From: Austropuccinia psidii | Taxonomy: Eukaryota; Basidiomycota; Pucciniomycetes; Pucciniales; Sphaerophragmiaceae | DNA length: 64,000 nucleotides | Direction of reading: 5' to 3' | Assembly: GCA_023105745.1 (NCBI GenBank) | Contig: JALGQZ010000003.1 | Span: forward strand, 74,498,696-74,562,695 | Shown: in pieces, positions 9,620 through 21,573 of the stretch | How the letters are laid out: the number at the start of each line of letters is the position of its first letter | Numbering within the stretch: position 1 is the first letter of the stretch | Program-made: the position numbers and the translations under genes | The notes under the pieces: generated by a model | Database searches by the model: none | Seen by the model: only the letters and a program-made list of their open reading frames with translations | Told to the model about the DNA's origin: nothing

Positions 9620-11261
9620 AAGGGGACAGAAACTCCCATATTGGGAATAAGTTCCTCTGAACTGCACAATGAATTTTTTAGTGCAGTACTGAAGTCTTAT
9701 GCCAAACACAAACAGTGTGGCACACTACTACAACTCCTTCAACAAAAATACAGGAGTCTAGAACTGAAATCCCAGCTGGAAGAACCCTGGTTGAGGGCCA
9801 ATAAGGATAACAAGTTCTTCCTTATAGATGGCCTGCTCTACCACAGAGAAAAACACAAAAGTGCACTCACAGTGGTAGACAGGGACCACATCCCTCTGAT
9901 CATGCAGGAATGCCATGACTGCCCCTATATGGGACACATGAGTGAGGACAGGACCAAAGAGAGGGTAGCAAGCACAGCTTGGTGGCCCAAGTGGGAATAA
10001 GAGTTGAGTGAATACATTAACACTTGTGAAAGATGCCAAAAGGCAAATAGGAAACATGGGAAGAAGTATGGGTTATTTCAACATATAGAAGAACCTAAAC
10101 ACCCATGGGAAAACATCAAAATGGACTGGGTCACAGGACCTGTCCCAGGAGGGAAAGAAAACTACAACTCCTGCTTGATCATAGTTGATAGGTTCAGCAA
10201 GAGCATGAGGTGTCTACCATGCCACAAGGAAGACACAGCCATGGATACTGCTCTGTTATTTTGGAATAACATCATATCTACCTGTGGAGTCCCTAAGATC
10301 ATCATTAGTCATAGGGACCCAAAATTCACATCTGAATTTTGGACCAACTTGTATGACATGCTTGGCACCAAGCTTGCTTTTTCCACAGCTTACCATCCCC
10401 AAACAGATGTCCTAGCTGAGAGGATGATCCAGACTATGGAAGACATCCTTAGAAGGTTCTGTGCCTATGGAATGGAATACAAGGACCATGAAGGATACAC
10501 CCATGACTGGGTTACCCTTCTACCAGCTGTCCAACTGGCTTATAGTACAAGTCAGCACTCTACCACAGGAAAAAACCTGCAGTGGTAGAGAAAGGGTGGA
10601 ATCCCCTGTTGCCTGTAGATCACTTAAAGAAGAATCTTCTGACCATCCACCCCATAGCCAAAGACTTCCATGATATGTGGAAGAGGGCTTGTGACACAGC
10701 TTCCAAATGCATAGCTGAGGCAAAGAATATAATAAACAGAGGTAGGACAAGACACCCATGGAACCTGACTTTAAGGAAGGGGACCAGGTGCTAGTGTCTA
10801 ATCTGAACTTTAATAATCTTAAAGGACCCAAGAAGATGAGGAACTCATTTGTAGGGCCTTTCACTATCATTAGGTTGATAGGAAGGAATGCAGTGGAAGT
10901 CAAATTTACATAGGAATTTTCCAGGAAGCACCCAGTCTTCCCAGTAAGTTTGGTCAAACCATACTTCCAAACAGAGGAGGATGAATTCCCCTCCAGGAAA
11001 AAGAACCCCACACCACCTGATATAGTGGAAGTGGAGGACTCCCCAGGACCTGTGAGTAAGATCATCAGGGCCAGGAAGATCAGACTTAATGGAAAGGATC
11101 AAAGACAATACTTAGTCAGATTCAAGCGCCAAACAGCTGATAAAGACAAATGGTTAGCAGAAGATTCCATACCAGATGGGAACCTTCATCTAAGGAGATT
11201 CGGGGCCTCTAGGAGGATGGAACAGTCTCATCAATGATGAGCCTTTTTTAGAGGAAGGGTA
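9620..11261 (+). pseudogene. Ty3/gypsy integrase with chromodomain (gypsy A), truncated
   Basis: The fragment starts in the RNase H-integrase linker; protease and reverse transcriptase are missing. The HHCC zinc region ([17 protein letters not shown]) is followed by the catalytic core: D in [10 protein letters not shown] in [11 protein letters not shown] in [11 protein letters not shown]. The C-terminal part holds VLVSNLNFNNLKGPKK, FPVSLVKPYF and a chromodomain (RARKIRLNG, YLVRFK, WLAEDSIPD). Lesions are a TAA at 9998, a frame change near 10580, another near 10745 and a stop near 10911. The last stop is at 11235, shortly before the purine tract GAGGAAGGG and the LTR. A gypsy chromovirus relic. 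Confidence 0.88.
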
Positions 11262-12684
11262 TCTCAGCCTGTGACTCAAACCCGGAGCACAAGCATGACA
11301 GCCAAAATACCATAAACCAATGGTATAGCCAAGATACCACCAAAACATGGAACTGACCCAAATCAGCTCAAAATGTATCAAAGGAAAGAAAAAACTCACC
11401 CCTTTCTGAAAATATAAGTCCCATCATCATAGGATAAGAAATAACAAAGTTATTCCTGCTCAAAGTTATTGCTGAGCATAAACCTTAATTTTCACCTCTC
11501 ATCTAAAATCTAGAGGGAGAGGCTTAAACCCATCAAATGGGTACTCAAAATGAAGCTCTAAGCCAGGGCTATCCAATGGTACCAGCCAAACTGAGATAGC
11601 ACCAATATCACTGGAGTTATGGTCAATTTCATGCCAAATAATGGTGAACAAAACATTCACCTCTCATCTAACTTCTACAGTTTTAGTGTGAGATACTTGA
11701 AGTGGGGTCTTTTTTGAAAGATCACAATCAGGGCGATCTGATGGTGTCATCCATTTCCCCATAGCGCAACTAGAACAAAAGTTATGGGGCAAATAAGCTC
11801 AATACAGCTTTTTGCCCATACGGTGAAAATGTACAAAAATCTTGTACATGGGATCACTTTGCCATATTCAATGATACCCATATCAAATGAGGTACCATTT
11901 TGTAGAGCACATACAGGGCTATACACTGAACCAATTTTGAGATTGATATCTCAATAATTGACAAAGTTATGGCTGTTTTAAGGTCAGATTCCCACCTGCT
12001 GTCATATACAGCCTTACCATGGGATAATATCCCATAACCATGAATATGAGGTGTCAAATAGACAAAGAAGCTTGTTTTTACTTTAATACCTCATATGTCA
12101 GTCAATACTGGGGTCCCATACAGTTTCTGTACAGCATTCTACGCGTCATACACGTCAGAATCAGGCTGTGAGGTCCCCAGATGAAATTTTTCACCCTGTA
12201 TTGGTGAAAACTGCCCAGATGTGGTTTCAAAGCCACATCTGAGCCCAATATAGGTTATACAGGCTGTTGGCAAACCACAAGCTAGTACTAGAGAGTGAAA
12301 GAATCTTCACTTCCTCTATATGGAAAGGTCTAGCACCCTTTCAACCCCATTTCAGGATAAAAAGGAGGCTTTTCACAGCCAGAATTGTTTCCTCATCCTG
12401 CTCTTGAATATCCTAGGTAGTAAACTGTCCAAAACAGTCTTACTCTTGGGTAATAATCAGGGTACAATTATAATCTTAATTATTGTAGTTCTTATTATAG
12501 TAATCCAACTGGTAAGACTGCATCCAGGGTTCTCAATATTGCTCACCACCACTATCTTTCAATAGTAGAACCCTATTATTATATTATCAAAAAACTCTTA
12601 TTTTAAAATTATTTTCACGTGTCACAGTCATAGTTCTAGTTGTAAATAGCCTAATTACTGCTTCAACATAGACTCCAGCTGACA
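11262..12684 (+). repeat. Gypsy A 3' LTR
   Basis: This 1423-bp segment matches 62334-63749 along its length (for example the GAGCACAAGCATGACAGCC region near the start and CTCACCACCACTA near the end). It begins TCTCAGCC where the other copy has TGTCAGCC, and ends GCTGACA. It follows the polypurine tract of the gypsy A integrase fragment and is followed by TTTTTTTTGATGG, which is not a primer-binding site, so it is the 3' LTR. It holds no coding sequence. Confidence 0.8.
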
Positions 12685-13034
12685 TTTTTTTTGATGGTAT
12701 GCATGCGTTGTTTATTTTGAATTGGATATCATTCTCAACAAAAGGATAGTCTTAATATCCTTACATGATTTTCAAAATTGATCTTTATTACACCATTAAA
12801 AAACACCAAATGAGGTTTTATTATTGCTCATGCAATTACAAGCTCTCTTTTTTTAATTTTGGTAAAAAGAAAAATTTTACTTCCCTTTGTTAAAGAAAAA
12901 TTTGACTTCCCTTTGTTCAAAGTGTTGTGTTATTGTTATAAAAACATATTTTCATAACTGAGAAAACTTTTTTAAAACAATGAGCTTGCAATGATAAAAC
13001 AAATCAATATTGGACCCAACTTACTTTCCACAAT
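12685..13034. other. AT-rich spacer without a recognised gene
   Basis: This lies between the gypsy A LTR and the HARBI1-like pseudogene. I see no gene. It contains CACCAAATGAG at 12804-12814, whose reverse complement occurs at 14665-14675 on the far side of the transposase; this is only a weak candidate for transposon ends. Confidence 0.4.
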
Positions 13035-14450
13035 TCATAAGAGACCCTTAACAGCCAAACAGTACTCCTGCACTTGCTTATAATGAGCTTGAGCTGCACC
13101 CCTCTCATACAAGTCCTCATTTCTCAAGACTAGAATGCCTTCATCATCACTATGCCCCTCCTCCCAGTCATCACCTTGATCAATAAGAATATTATGAAAT
13201 ACTGCACAGACATAGACCCATTTATTGATATGGATCATGTCACACACTTTATTGCAAGATAACCGCAAATTTTGCAGTGAGGCCCAGCGTGCCTTCATTA
13301 TGCCTATGCAATGTTCAATTCAAATTTGGGACTGGGCAAGATAATAATTGAACAACCGGTTGTAGGGAGATTTGGCAGCAGCCCCCTTGTAGCATGGGAT
13401 GCAATGGAGGCTGAGAGGGTAAGCAGAATCTGCAATTAAATATTGCCCTTGTCAATCCAATATTAGCCACTATCAATATGACACAAAGGAAGAATTCAAA
13501 ACTTTCTAATTTATAGCCAAAAACTCACCTGGACTGAAGAATTTGTCTGGTCGCAAATACAATCCCATTCTCTTATATATTGTGCTATCTGCGCAAGAGC
13601 CTGGCCAGCCACTCAGTAACGCAGTGATTCTTTTGGAATTATCACACACTATTTGTCAATTCAGTGAGTACCGTTTTTTGCGATCATAATAAACCTCCCC
13701 ATCCAAGCCAGGCCTTTGGAATAGAGGTATTGTTGTTCCATCCAGAAAGCCGACACAACCTGGGAATCCTTCCCCTGCCATGCTAGCTGAAATTTCACTC
13801 TGTCTTCCTTCATTTGGCCACTTTACCAGTTGAGGTCCCAATGCCAAAGGTGCCTCAATGACCCTCCGTGAAGATGAAACCACTGAGCCTTGGCTGATAC
13901 CATAAGACCTTGCTAAGCGACCAAGGGAGGCACCATTGCCATTGCAGCCAAGTCGTTCCAATGTTAGAGCCAGTTGGAGACAAACATCAAGTTGTGGACA
14001 ATTGCTTTGATTTTTGAACAATGGACTATTCTGGATCATTTCATAAATGTGTAAAAATCCCCCTTGAGTTGTGCGCACCACCTGTTTGAAGTCATTATCA
14101 CGCATTCCCAGCAACATTGGCAAATTGTATTCTTCATGAAACCTGTATGCCTGATGTCCAGTCATATACCTAAAAGTCCAAGTCAGCATCACAAAAAGGT
14201 CTCAAAGTGCGAAATCTTACCGATGGGCTATTGCTTGGTGAAACATATTATTAAGGTGATACTCATCACTGAATAACCATTCCATAATTAGAGCCATTAC
14301 TTGACTATCACCTCCCAAAATCGTTCCTATTGTTGGCACATGAGGCAACAAAAGAATTTCTAGCCATGTGTCCATGGTTTTGTTGCATGCCCTCTTCCAC
14401 CTCCTATGCAAATAACAAATAAATTGCTGGCGTCCTGATTTTTTTGGCAT
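13035..14450 (-). pseudogene. PIF/Harbinger (HARBI1-like) DDE transposase, broken
   Basis: Read leftwards, an ATG at 14450 opens an exon (MPKKSGRQQF, DTWLEILLLP, ALIMEWLFSDEYH), then a 51-bp GT-AG intron (14170-14220), then YRFHEEYNLPMLLGMRDNDF and the DDE_Tnp_4-type core. The catalytic residues are D in VGFLDGTTIPLF, D in GSCADSTIYKRMG and E in IEHCIGIMKARW, followed by the usual tail (VYVCAVFHNILID). A second intron probably lies near 13445-13530. Two in-frame TGA codons, before QIVCDNSKR and before IEHCIG, interrupt it; both are explained by CGA to TGA changes. The family cuts and pastes DNA with 3-bp target duplications. No convincing terminal repeats were found, and no Myb-like partner gene. 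Confidence 0.85.
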
Positions 14451-14621
14451 GTCACAACAAATGAGAAATTTTTCAAGTGGTTTTGCATGAGCTGGGTGTA
14501 ACCCACAAAGCAAGAGATTATTTTTAAAATATAAATGGACAAATAATTAACCAGGAAAGGGTTTCCGGTAAGGGAAAAACACCCGAGGTATTTACAGGGG
14601 ACAGAGGGGCTTAGTCTATGA

Positions 14622-14680
14622 GATACCACCAAATGCGGTTTGCCTGTTTTGAAAATGAGATAATCTCATTTGGTGGTATC
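14622..14680. repeat. Inverted repeat with 14-bp perfect arms
   Basis: GATACCACCAAATG (14622-14635) is repeated inverted at 14667-14680. Inside the loop AATGAGAT-A-ATCTCATT forms a second, nearly perfect palindrome. It sits just upstream of the HARBI1-like pseudogene and could be a decayed transposon end or a small foldback element. Confidence 0.6.
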
Positions 14681-14682
14681 GC

Positions 14683-15226
14683 ACGGCCAAATTCGGCAAA
14701 GGTTGACTCCCCCTTATATATCCTTATTAAAATTACTAATCATTTATTTTTTATTATTAATAAAATTTACCAGGTACGCTACACTCTAAGGGGAGATTTA
14801 GATTGATCAATCATATTGTAACTAGAGTAGCGAATATATTAGATTAGTAATAATAATAAGAATATAAAAGATAAAATATAAAATATAACGACACTTGTGA
14901 TTTCATTGAGGTTGACGGAGCGATGCTGAGTATTTCCCCAAGCTGTATATGGGAAAAATATTTTGGTGAGAACCTTTTCTCAACGTGGTATCACTCGTGA
15001 GATATCGTTTATTTTGCGTTATGACACTTTGAGCAGTTCATCATTTAAACTGCAATTGTGAGATATCTTCTTACGTGAGCAGAATAATTTAAAAAACTTT
15101 CGAGAGCCATAAAGGAAACGAGGCCTTTGCAGCAGCCGGACACATATATAACCCCGTTGGACTGCCGCAACGGCAACATTAGCACCCTTTCCCCAGAGAT
15201 CAGAAAGACTTGTCCATTGGATTATA
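14683..15226. other. Intergenic region upstream of the secreted-protein candidate
   Basis: This AT-rich stretch has no recognised gene. TGGTATCACTCG near 14980 resembles a copia primer-binding site, but I found no LTR to go with it. The last 100 bp would contain the promoter of the candidate gene at 15227. Confidence 0.3.
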
Positions 15227-15576
15227 ATGTTAAAATATACTCTTTTGTTATTTCCACTTTTCTTGAGTCTTACTTGGAGTCAGACTATTTCAAACCCCCA
15301 GCGATGCCAACGGGGTATGCAACCCCTTCAACACGACATAAGCGGCACGATGATCTGTAAGTGTCGACCCAAAGTTTTCTCCCAAATTATCTCGTCTATC
15401 TTGCCCGTCGACGTTGATGGATGGTACTCAATTTAATGTCATCTATTTCGGTAGTTTGTCTGAATGGGAACAAGCAGTGGTACTTATGCAAAAAGAAATC
15501 TTGTTCCACAGCCGAAGGCAGTCAGTTTCACCTCTTGTTTCTCTCATTGCTTCGAGACAAGGATATAGGATACTAA
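15227..15576 (+). CDS. Candidate small secreted cysteine-containing protein
   Basis: The ATG at 15227 opens MLKYTLLLFPLFLSLTWSQT, a typical signal peptide: one Lys, a leucine-rich core, and a likely cut after TWS. Exon 1 (15227-15356) ends at a GTAAGT donor, and an acceptor TAG at 15452-15454 restores a frame with further cysteines (FCLNGNKQWYLCKKKSC). Without more splicing the product is 83 residues with four cysteines after the signal. A second intron is possible (donor GTCAGT at 15521, branch site TACTAAC, acceptor AG at 15581-15582), but the protein-like frame beyond it (YFNNCNLNGQNKPDFYVW, KNFICKQNN) is not in register, so one base may be lost. Rust fungi secrete many such proteins, some acting as effectors; the role here is inference. 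Confidence 0.5.
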
Positions 15577-16026
15577 CACAAGGCGTTGAACAAAGAGTTC
15601 TACTTCAACAATTGCAATCTCAATGGCCAGAACAAACCAGATTTCTACGTTTGGCCCACGGAATTCACGGATAACCCTGGTCTCAAGAATTTTATCTGTA
15701 AGCAGAATAATGTCTGATTGGAGTCCTAGTTCCTTCTGACAACCATGAATTTGGCTATCGATCCAATTTCAGACGTCAAGGGTGGGTATTATAGCCCGAC
15801 ACTGCAAGGCAACCGAACCACTCTAAGCAGTCCAAACGTCATGTATTGCACCTGGGCTACTGAAAGTGACCATAACGCCATGAGACCAGGTAAGAAGCCA
15901 AATTTCTCGAACCTCACGCTCCCAAAACCTTTTACAAGCACTTTACTCACATAACCCTCATCGCACAAAAGACTGTAATCAATGCGAAAAATGGAAATGA
16001 AGGGTCAGGGGCCTTACAACGGAATA
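15577..16026. other. Flank between the secreted-protein candidate and copia element 2
   Basis: It contains a possible third exon of the secreted-protein candidate (roughly 15583-15713, with NFICKQNN then TGA) and otherwise nothing I can support. The last five bases before the LTR are GAATA and do not match ATATG after the 3' LTR, so element 2 has no target-site duplication. Confidence 0.35.
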
Positions 16027-16548
16027 TGAATTGCACAATAATGAAAAACGGTGATGAGTACATTAGCAAATGTACTCAGTACTCAGTGCTGAGGATGTAT
16101 TCAACAATTCGACTTGGCAGGAAACGAAAGCAAACTCAGTTACTCAGTGAAGTGTGTAATGTGGTAATACAGAATGTATATAAGAAAGCTCTTACGATAC
16201 TTGTTGTAATTCTCTTCTCTATCCATTCTGATTATATCTCTCGTACTCATTGATTTATTTCACACTCTTAGGTGTGTTTGTCTGCTTCATACTCAAAAGG
16301 TGATTAGTGTATTAACACTATCACACTTGCCAGGTTAGTGTTACTACATGCAATCCATTCTGATTATATCTCTTGTACTCATTGATTTATTTCACACTCT
16401 TAGGTGTGTTTGTCTGCTTCGTACTCAAAAGGTGATTAGTGTATTAACACTATCACACTTGCCAGGTGTGTTTGTCTGCTTCGTACTCAAAAGGTGATTA
16501 GTGTATTAACACTATCACACTTGCCAGTTTACTTTGTCTCGTTTCTCA
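16027..16548 (+). repeat. Copia family A 5' LTR (element 2)
   Basis: This 522-bp LTR runs TGAATTGCAC...GTTTCTCA and is followed by the half-tRNA-type primer-binding site at 16549-16566. It keeps three copies of the internal 62-bp unit. Confidence 0.93.
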
Positions 16549-16566
16549 GGTTATGGGCCCAGAGGA
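16549..16566 (+). other. Primer-binding site of half-tRNA type (element 2)
   Basis: Identical to 1453-1470: GGTTATGGGCCCAGAGGA directly after the LTR, complementary to an initiator tRNA-Met anticodon arm as far as I can judge from memory of that tRNA. Confidence 0.7.
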
Positions 16567-16588
16567 CGCAAAAATAAACTAGTTTACA

Positions 16589-17587
16589 ATGGCAGAACTA
16601 ATTACACCACAAAGAAACATTCACTCAACTTCTTGGAAAAGTAGCTTCTGTTGGCATTGTTATTGGAACTCCCGGTGATATAAAAGAATCTCTTATGGCT
16701 GAAATCATTGTCAGCAAGTTAAGTTCAACATATAACTACACCAAAGAAATTCTACAATCACAGCGACCTCTCGACATACCAAAAGTAATAGAATATCTTG
16801 AGCGGCGTCGTATGGATTTTTCAGAATCTAACGATATAAAAGACTAACAAGCGTTTGTTGCCCAAAATCAGTCTAAAAATCAACAAAAAAATCTTATCCA
16901 AAGTGTGTTAATGGCAAACACAACCCAAAAACAAAACATTCTATTTCTGAATGTCGAGAATTAAAAAAGAATCTCATCAATGCCAATAAAGTCGTTAAGG
17001 AAGACAGCGATTTCTCATCAATTGATGATAATTCTCCGACTGTTCACTTCGCTTTGAATACGACTTCTTCAGTCAGTGATATTATTGCCGATACTGGGTG
17101 TTCTCATCATATGACCTCTTTAAAATCATTGTTGAGTCAATATGAAGAAATCGATTCAACCATCACGGTAGCAAATGGTAAACAAGCTCCGATTTTTGGA
17201 AAAGGAGTTATCACCATTCTGTCCAATGGCATTTATACCAGTCTTCCTTGTCTTCACGTTCCCTCCCTCACTGCTACTCTTCTCAGTGTCGGGAAACTAT
17301 GTAAGGCGGGTTTTCACTTCAAAATGAAAGGTCAACGTCGTTTCGAGCTGCTTCGCCAAGGCAAACTTCATTTGAATGGGCAAATTCTTCATGAAATCTT
17401 CTATATCAATGGGCAGCTTGTTAGTAAGCCAAAGCACTCCATGATATCAGCATATGTTCCTGCTGTTGTTAATACTAAACTTCTGCATGCCAGAGCTGGA
17501 CACCCAAGCATTGAAATTCTTCAACGATTGTTCAAAGTTAAAGGCCCTCTGAACTGTGAGGCCTGTGCTTTGTCCAAATCTCATTGA
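16589..17587 (+). pseudogene. Copia gag, protease and integrase N-terminus (element 2)
   Basis: This is collinear with 1493-2507, but with a G-to-T change creating TAA at 16845-16847 and a 16-bp deletion in the A-rich stretch before the Cys/His remnant, which shifts the frame. From about 17054 the frame is clean again: protease IIADTGCSHHMT, then LLHARAGHPSIEIL and CEAC. It ends at the same TGA as element 1 (17585-17587). Confidence 0.82.
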
Positions 17588-18465
17588 CATCCTTACTCTG
17601 GTATCTTTCCTAAGGCTCTCAAACCTTTGGAATATCTTCATATGGATTTAAGTGGAAAAATCTCACCGCCAACTTTAGGGGGTGCGAATTATTATTTTAA
17701 AATAACTGATCAGTTTTTGTCGTACAAACATGTTTATCTTTTAAAATCCAAATCTGAGGCGTTTAAGTTCTTTGAGAACTTCTGTGCAAAGATGTACTTA
17801 AAATTCAAAACTTATCCCATCAATGTTGTTATGGATAATGGTGGAGAATTCATCTCCACCCGTTTTAAAACCTTCTTTCAATCCCATGGCATAATTCCCC
17901 ATTACACTGCACCCTATACCCCTCAGCAAAATCCATTTGCTGAAAGGGGGAATCGTTCCACTACTGAAAAAGCAAGAGCTCTTTTGAAGCATGCTGAACT
18001 TCCCGATTTTCTTTGGGGGGAGGCAGTCGTCACTGCTGTTTTCTACGAGAATATATTACCCCTTAAAAGAAAAACACTTGCGGCTTATACTTTATGGCAT
18101 CATCGGTCTTTCGATTATGATCGGCTACGGGTGTTTGGATGTCGTGCATTTGTTCATATTCCAAGGGAGCAGCGTCGAGGAAAATTCTCCGATACTTCAG
18201 TGGCTGGTATTCTTCTTGGGTATCAAATCGGGCAGAAGAACTGGAGGGTTCTCTTGCCAAATATGTCTGTCAAATACAGTCACAATTTTGTTTTTCACGA
18301 AGATGTTTTTCCCGGTCTTGCCTTTTTCAATCTCGCGCCGTCCATGTCTCCTGGTGTCTCTTCCTCTATTGACATTCCTCCTCCTTGTAATGTGTCGCCT
18401 GTTGAAAGTAGTGGCATTTCTCCCGCTCCTGACAATGATGTTTCTAATCGGGCTCCTCTCCTGTT
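17588..18465 (+). pseudogene. Copia integrase core (element 2)
   Basis: Collinear with 2508-3385, with D in YLHMDLSGK, D in VVMDNGGEF and E in NPFAERGNRS all present. The same one-base frame change in the proline-rich linker follows (near 18460). Differences from element 1 are a few single bases, for example HNFVF in place of HDVVF. Confidence 0.82.
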
Positions 18466-20318
18466 CCTGCTTCTCCTTTGTCTCCTGGCGGCCATCTGGA
18501 TGGACCACCTGCTTCTACTGCAGTACGGCCTGGATGGGACATTGTTGTTCAACCGCTTCATCAAAAAGCTCCTCATGATGTCTCTTCTTAAATCTCCTCT
18601 GACAATATATTGCTGCACAAACGACACCGCAAGAATCCTGCCTTCACCAATCATGTTGTCGATGACATTAACACAAATCTTACTTTGTGCAGGCTGGTTG
18701 AAGCTGCTCCAGTTGCTTATGCTCTTCCCGATGTTCCTCCAAAAACGTACCAACAAGCATTGGTTTTGGCTGATTCCAAGCAACGGCTTATGGCAATACA
18801 CCTTGAAAAACAGTCGTTTGAAAAGAAAAATGTGTGGGAAGTGGTTTCTACTCCTCCTAATGTTCATCTTCTTAACACTGTATGGGTCTTCAAACGTGTT
18901 TTTGATGGTGATGGTAATCTTGTAAAGCACAAAGCCCGCCTTTGTGCTCAGGGTTCTTCTCAGATTCCTGGAATTGAATATGGTGATACTTATGCTCCAA
19001 CTGGAGCAATGGCGACTTTGCGCCTAATATTATCAGTTGGTCTTACTCATGCTTGGCAAATTCATCATATGGACGGCAAAACGGCGTTCTTGGATAGTAC
19101 TCTCACTGAAAATCTTTATCTTCGGCCGCCTGCAGGACTAGCATTGTCTGCAGGCAAATGTTATTGCTTAAAGAAATCTATCTACGGCTTGAAAAAGTCT
19201 CCTCGATGTTGGTATCAAGAACTGGTCTCGTTTTCCAAAAGCATTGATTTTATTCCCTCTTCTGTTGATGGGTGTTTGTTCATTTCGAAAAATACAGGCT
19301 GGCCCTGTCTTGTTCATGTTCATGTGGATGACATGACTATTGTCCGCCCCGATGTGTCGCGTTTTAAGAAGCTCATCACTCAACGTTACGAAATGGAAGA
19401 TTTAGGGCCATTGCAGCACATTCTTGGCGTAAAAGCAGTGCGTTCGTCAGATTCTTTAAGCTTGTCTCAGACTAGCATGATACAGAAAATTCTTGTTGAG
19501 TTTGGAATGCAGAATGCGCACTCCGTTTCCACACCAATGGATCCTGGTGTCTACCTCTCTACTGCAAACGATGAGGATCATTCTCTCTTTCTGGCTCTCA
19601 ATGTCAACTATCGGCGTGCTGTTGGTCTCATCAACTACCTGGCTATCTCTACCAGACCCGATCTGGCGTTTCCTGTTTCGCTTTTATCGCAGCATTTGGA
19701 GAAGCCAGGCATTCAGCATTGGCGGGCTTTTAAGCGACTTCTCCGATATCTTATTGGAACTCAGCATCTTGGTCTTACTCTCTCTCCCACTAATATCCAT
19801 ATTCATACTTATGCCGATGCTAGTTATGCTAACTGTCCCTCTACTAGGCTTTCTCATACAGGGCTTTTGGTGTACCTTGGTAATAATCTCATCCATTGGA
19901 AATCACGCCGGCAATCATCCGTTTCTCTGTCTTCCACTGAGGCGGAGTATAAAGCTTTATACGAAGGAGGTCAACAGATTCTTTGGTTTCGACAACTTTT
20001 GCTTGATATGTCTTTCTCCGTTTCCTCCTCTACTCTCTCTCTCTTAGGGGACAATCAACCTTCTATTTCTCTTGCTAAAAATCCAATGTCCTCAAATCGT
20101 ACTATGCACATCGATGTTAAATATCATTGGCTTCGAGAGCAACTATCATTAAATCTTTTTACTTTATCTTATGTTCCTACCACGGCTATGCACGCGGATC
20201 TCCTTACTAAAGCACTTCATCGTGTTAAGCATCAAGGACTATTGAAGCATGTCTGCTCTTCTCCTCTGTCCTCCGTCGAATTGGGGGGTGAATTGCACAA
20301 TAATGAAAAACGGTGATG
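18466..20318 (+). pseudogene. Copia reverse transcriptase and RNase H (element 2)
   Basis: The open stretch 18610-20316 (568 codons) is collinear with 3530-5236. The TAA in the linker (near 18589) is shared. The RNase H here looks ancestral: RLSHTG, SLSSTEAEYKAL and MHADLLTK, against RAHTG, SSSSTEAQYKAL and MHVDLLTK in element 1. By itself this segment could encode a normal reverse transcriptase and RNase H. It cannot be reached from gag without passing two stops and a frameshift. Confidence 0.87.
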
Positions 20319-20748
20319 AGTACATTAGCAAATGTACTCAGTACTCAGTGCTGAGGATGTATTCAACAATTCGACTTGGCAGGAAACGAAAGCAAACTCA
20401 GTTACTCAGTGAAGTGTGTAATGTGGTAATACAGAATGTATATAAGAAAGCTCTTACGATACTTGTTGTAATTCTCTTCTCTATCCATTCTGATTATATC
20501 TCTCGTACTCATTGATTTATTTCACACTCTTAGGTGTGTTTGTCTGCTTCGTACTCAAAAGGTGATTAGTGTATTAACACTATCACACTTGCCAGGTTAG
20601 TGTTACTACATGCAATCCATTCTGATTATATCTCTTGTACTCATTGATTTATTTCACACTCTTAGGTGTGTTTGTCTGCTTTGTACTCAAAAGGTGATTA
20701 GTGTATTAACACTATCACACTTGCCAGTTTACTTTGTCTCGTTTCTCA
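20289..20748 (+). repeat. Copia family A 3' LTR (element 2), one unit shorter
   Basis: This LTR is 460 bp because it carries two and not three of the 62-bp units, exactly 62 bp fewer than the 5' LTR. Such loss can follow slippage or unequal pairing between the units. Confidence 0.92.
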
Positions 20749-21195
20749 ATATGTTGGGTACACGATCAACCTTTGGGGAGCAAAGGGGTACAAAGGTCAA
20801 AAAAGTACCAATCCAAAGTGACGTACATTTTTCTCGCCGATTGATGTAAAAATCATCAGTGCAAATCTGAAAGGCACTCCTGTAGGTAATATCAGTGGCG
20901 TTGCATAGCATAACAGATAATGGTTGTATTAAAATTCCCCTAAAAATCAAAAGAAAAAAATTATCTCCCAAAACCACTTTTATTCGCAAAACCCATTTTT
21001 TGACCCAAATTTTTATTTTTCAAACAAAAAAAAAAACAACATTTTTTGGTAATAATAAACATTCCCAGAATAGGAAAAAAAAATTGTTTTCCGCTGAAAA
21101 ACATTTTTAAAACATTTTTAAGAATGAAAACCTTTTTTCTCCCAGAAAAGCAATTTTTTACGAAATAAAAACTTTTTGAACAAGAAAATCATTAG

Positions 21196-21573
21196 TGTTA
21201 GAAGGGAATAGATCTTTAGGAGACAAGACTACATTAGTCTTGGTCAACAATTGGGAACAGGGGAGATGACAGTGAACCTGGAAACAGTAAGCAATGAAGG
21301 AAGTAACAAATGGGATTAAATTTCAGGAAGAGAGTAGTGAACAAATTAACAAGTAGACAACAACCTTTAGGAGACGAGGAGGTATAATCATTGTTGTAAG
21401 GACTTCAGTACTCAATATGGATATTTGAGTCAGATATTGAGATAGATGCAGGATGCAGTCTAAGAATAAAACGTAGTCTGAGAATACCGTTGCTTATAGA
21501 CTAGAAATTCTTTACTAGAAAATAGGTTAGGAACTCGTATGTTAACGGATAGTAATGCATGTCTATTCTAATA
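21196..21573 (-). repeat. LTR of reverse-strand copia family C, second copy
   Basis: This 378-bp segment is equivalent to 6176-6553, with the same ends (TGTTAGAAGGG and TTCTAATA on the plus strand). Confidence 0.65.

Larger units (their letters stand above)
16027..20748 (+). mobile_element. Ty1/copia retrotransposon, family A, element 2
   Basis: This is a second copy of the family seen at 931-5730, with the same order of domains and very similar sequence. The 5' LTR is 16027-16548 (522 bp, three 62-bp units) and the 3' LTR is 20289-20748 (460 bp, two units). It shares with element 1 the TGA after the integrase zinc region, the frameshift in the linker and the following TAA, and adds its own gag lesions. 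The two flanks do not form a target duplication, while the 3' flank is the same as that of element 1. Confidence 0.93.

Noticed and set aside
12804..14675. CACCAAATGAG and its inverse as terminal repeats of the HARBI1-like element
   Set aside because: Only 11 bp, no 3-bp TWA duplication beside them, and a second inverted pair nearby confuses the picture.
14975..15000. TGGTATCACTCG as a copia primer-binding site
   Set aside because: It partly matches the usual TGGTATCAGAGC site, but no LTR or gag was found beside it.
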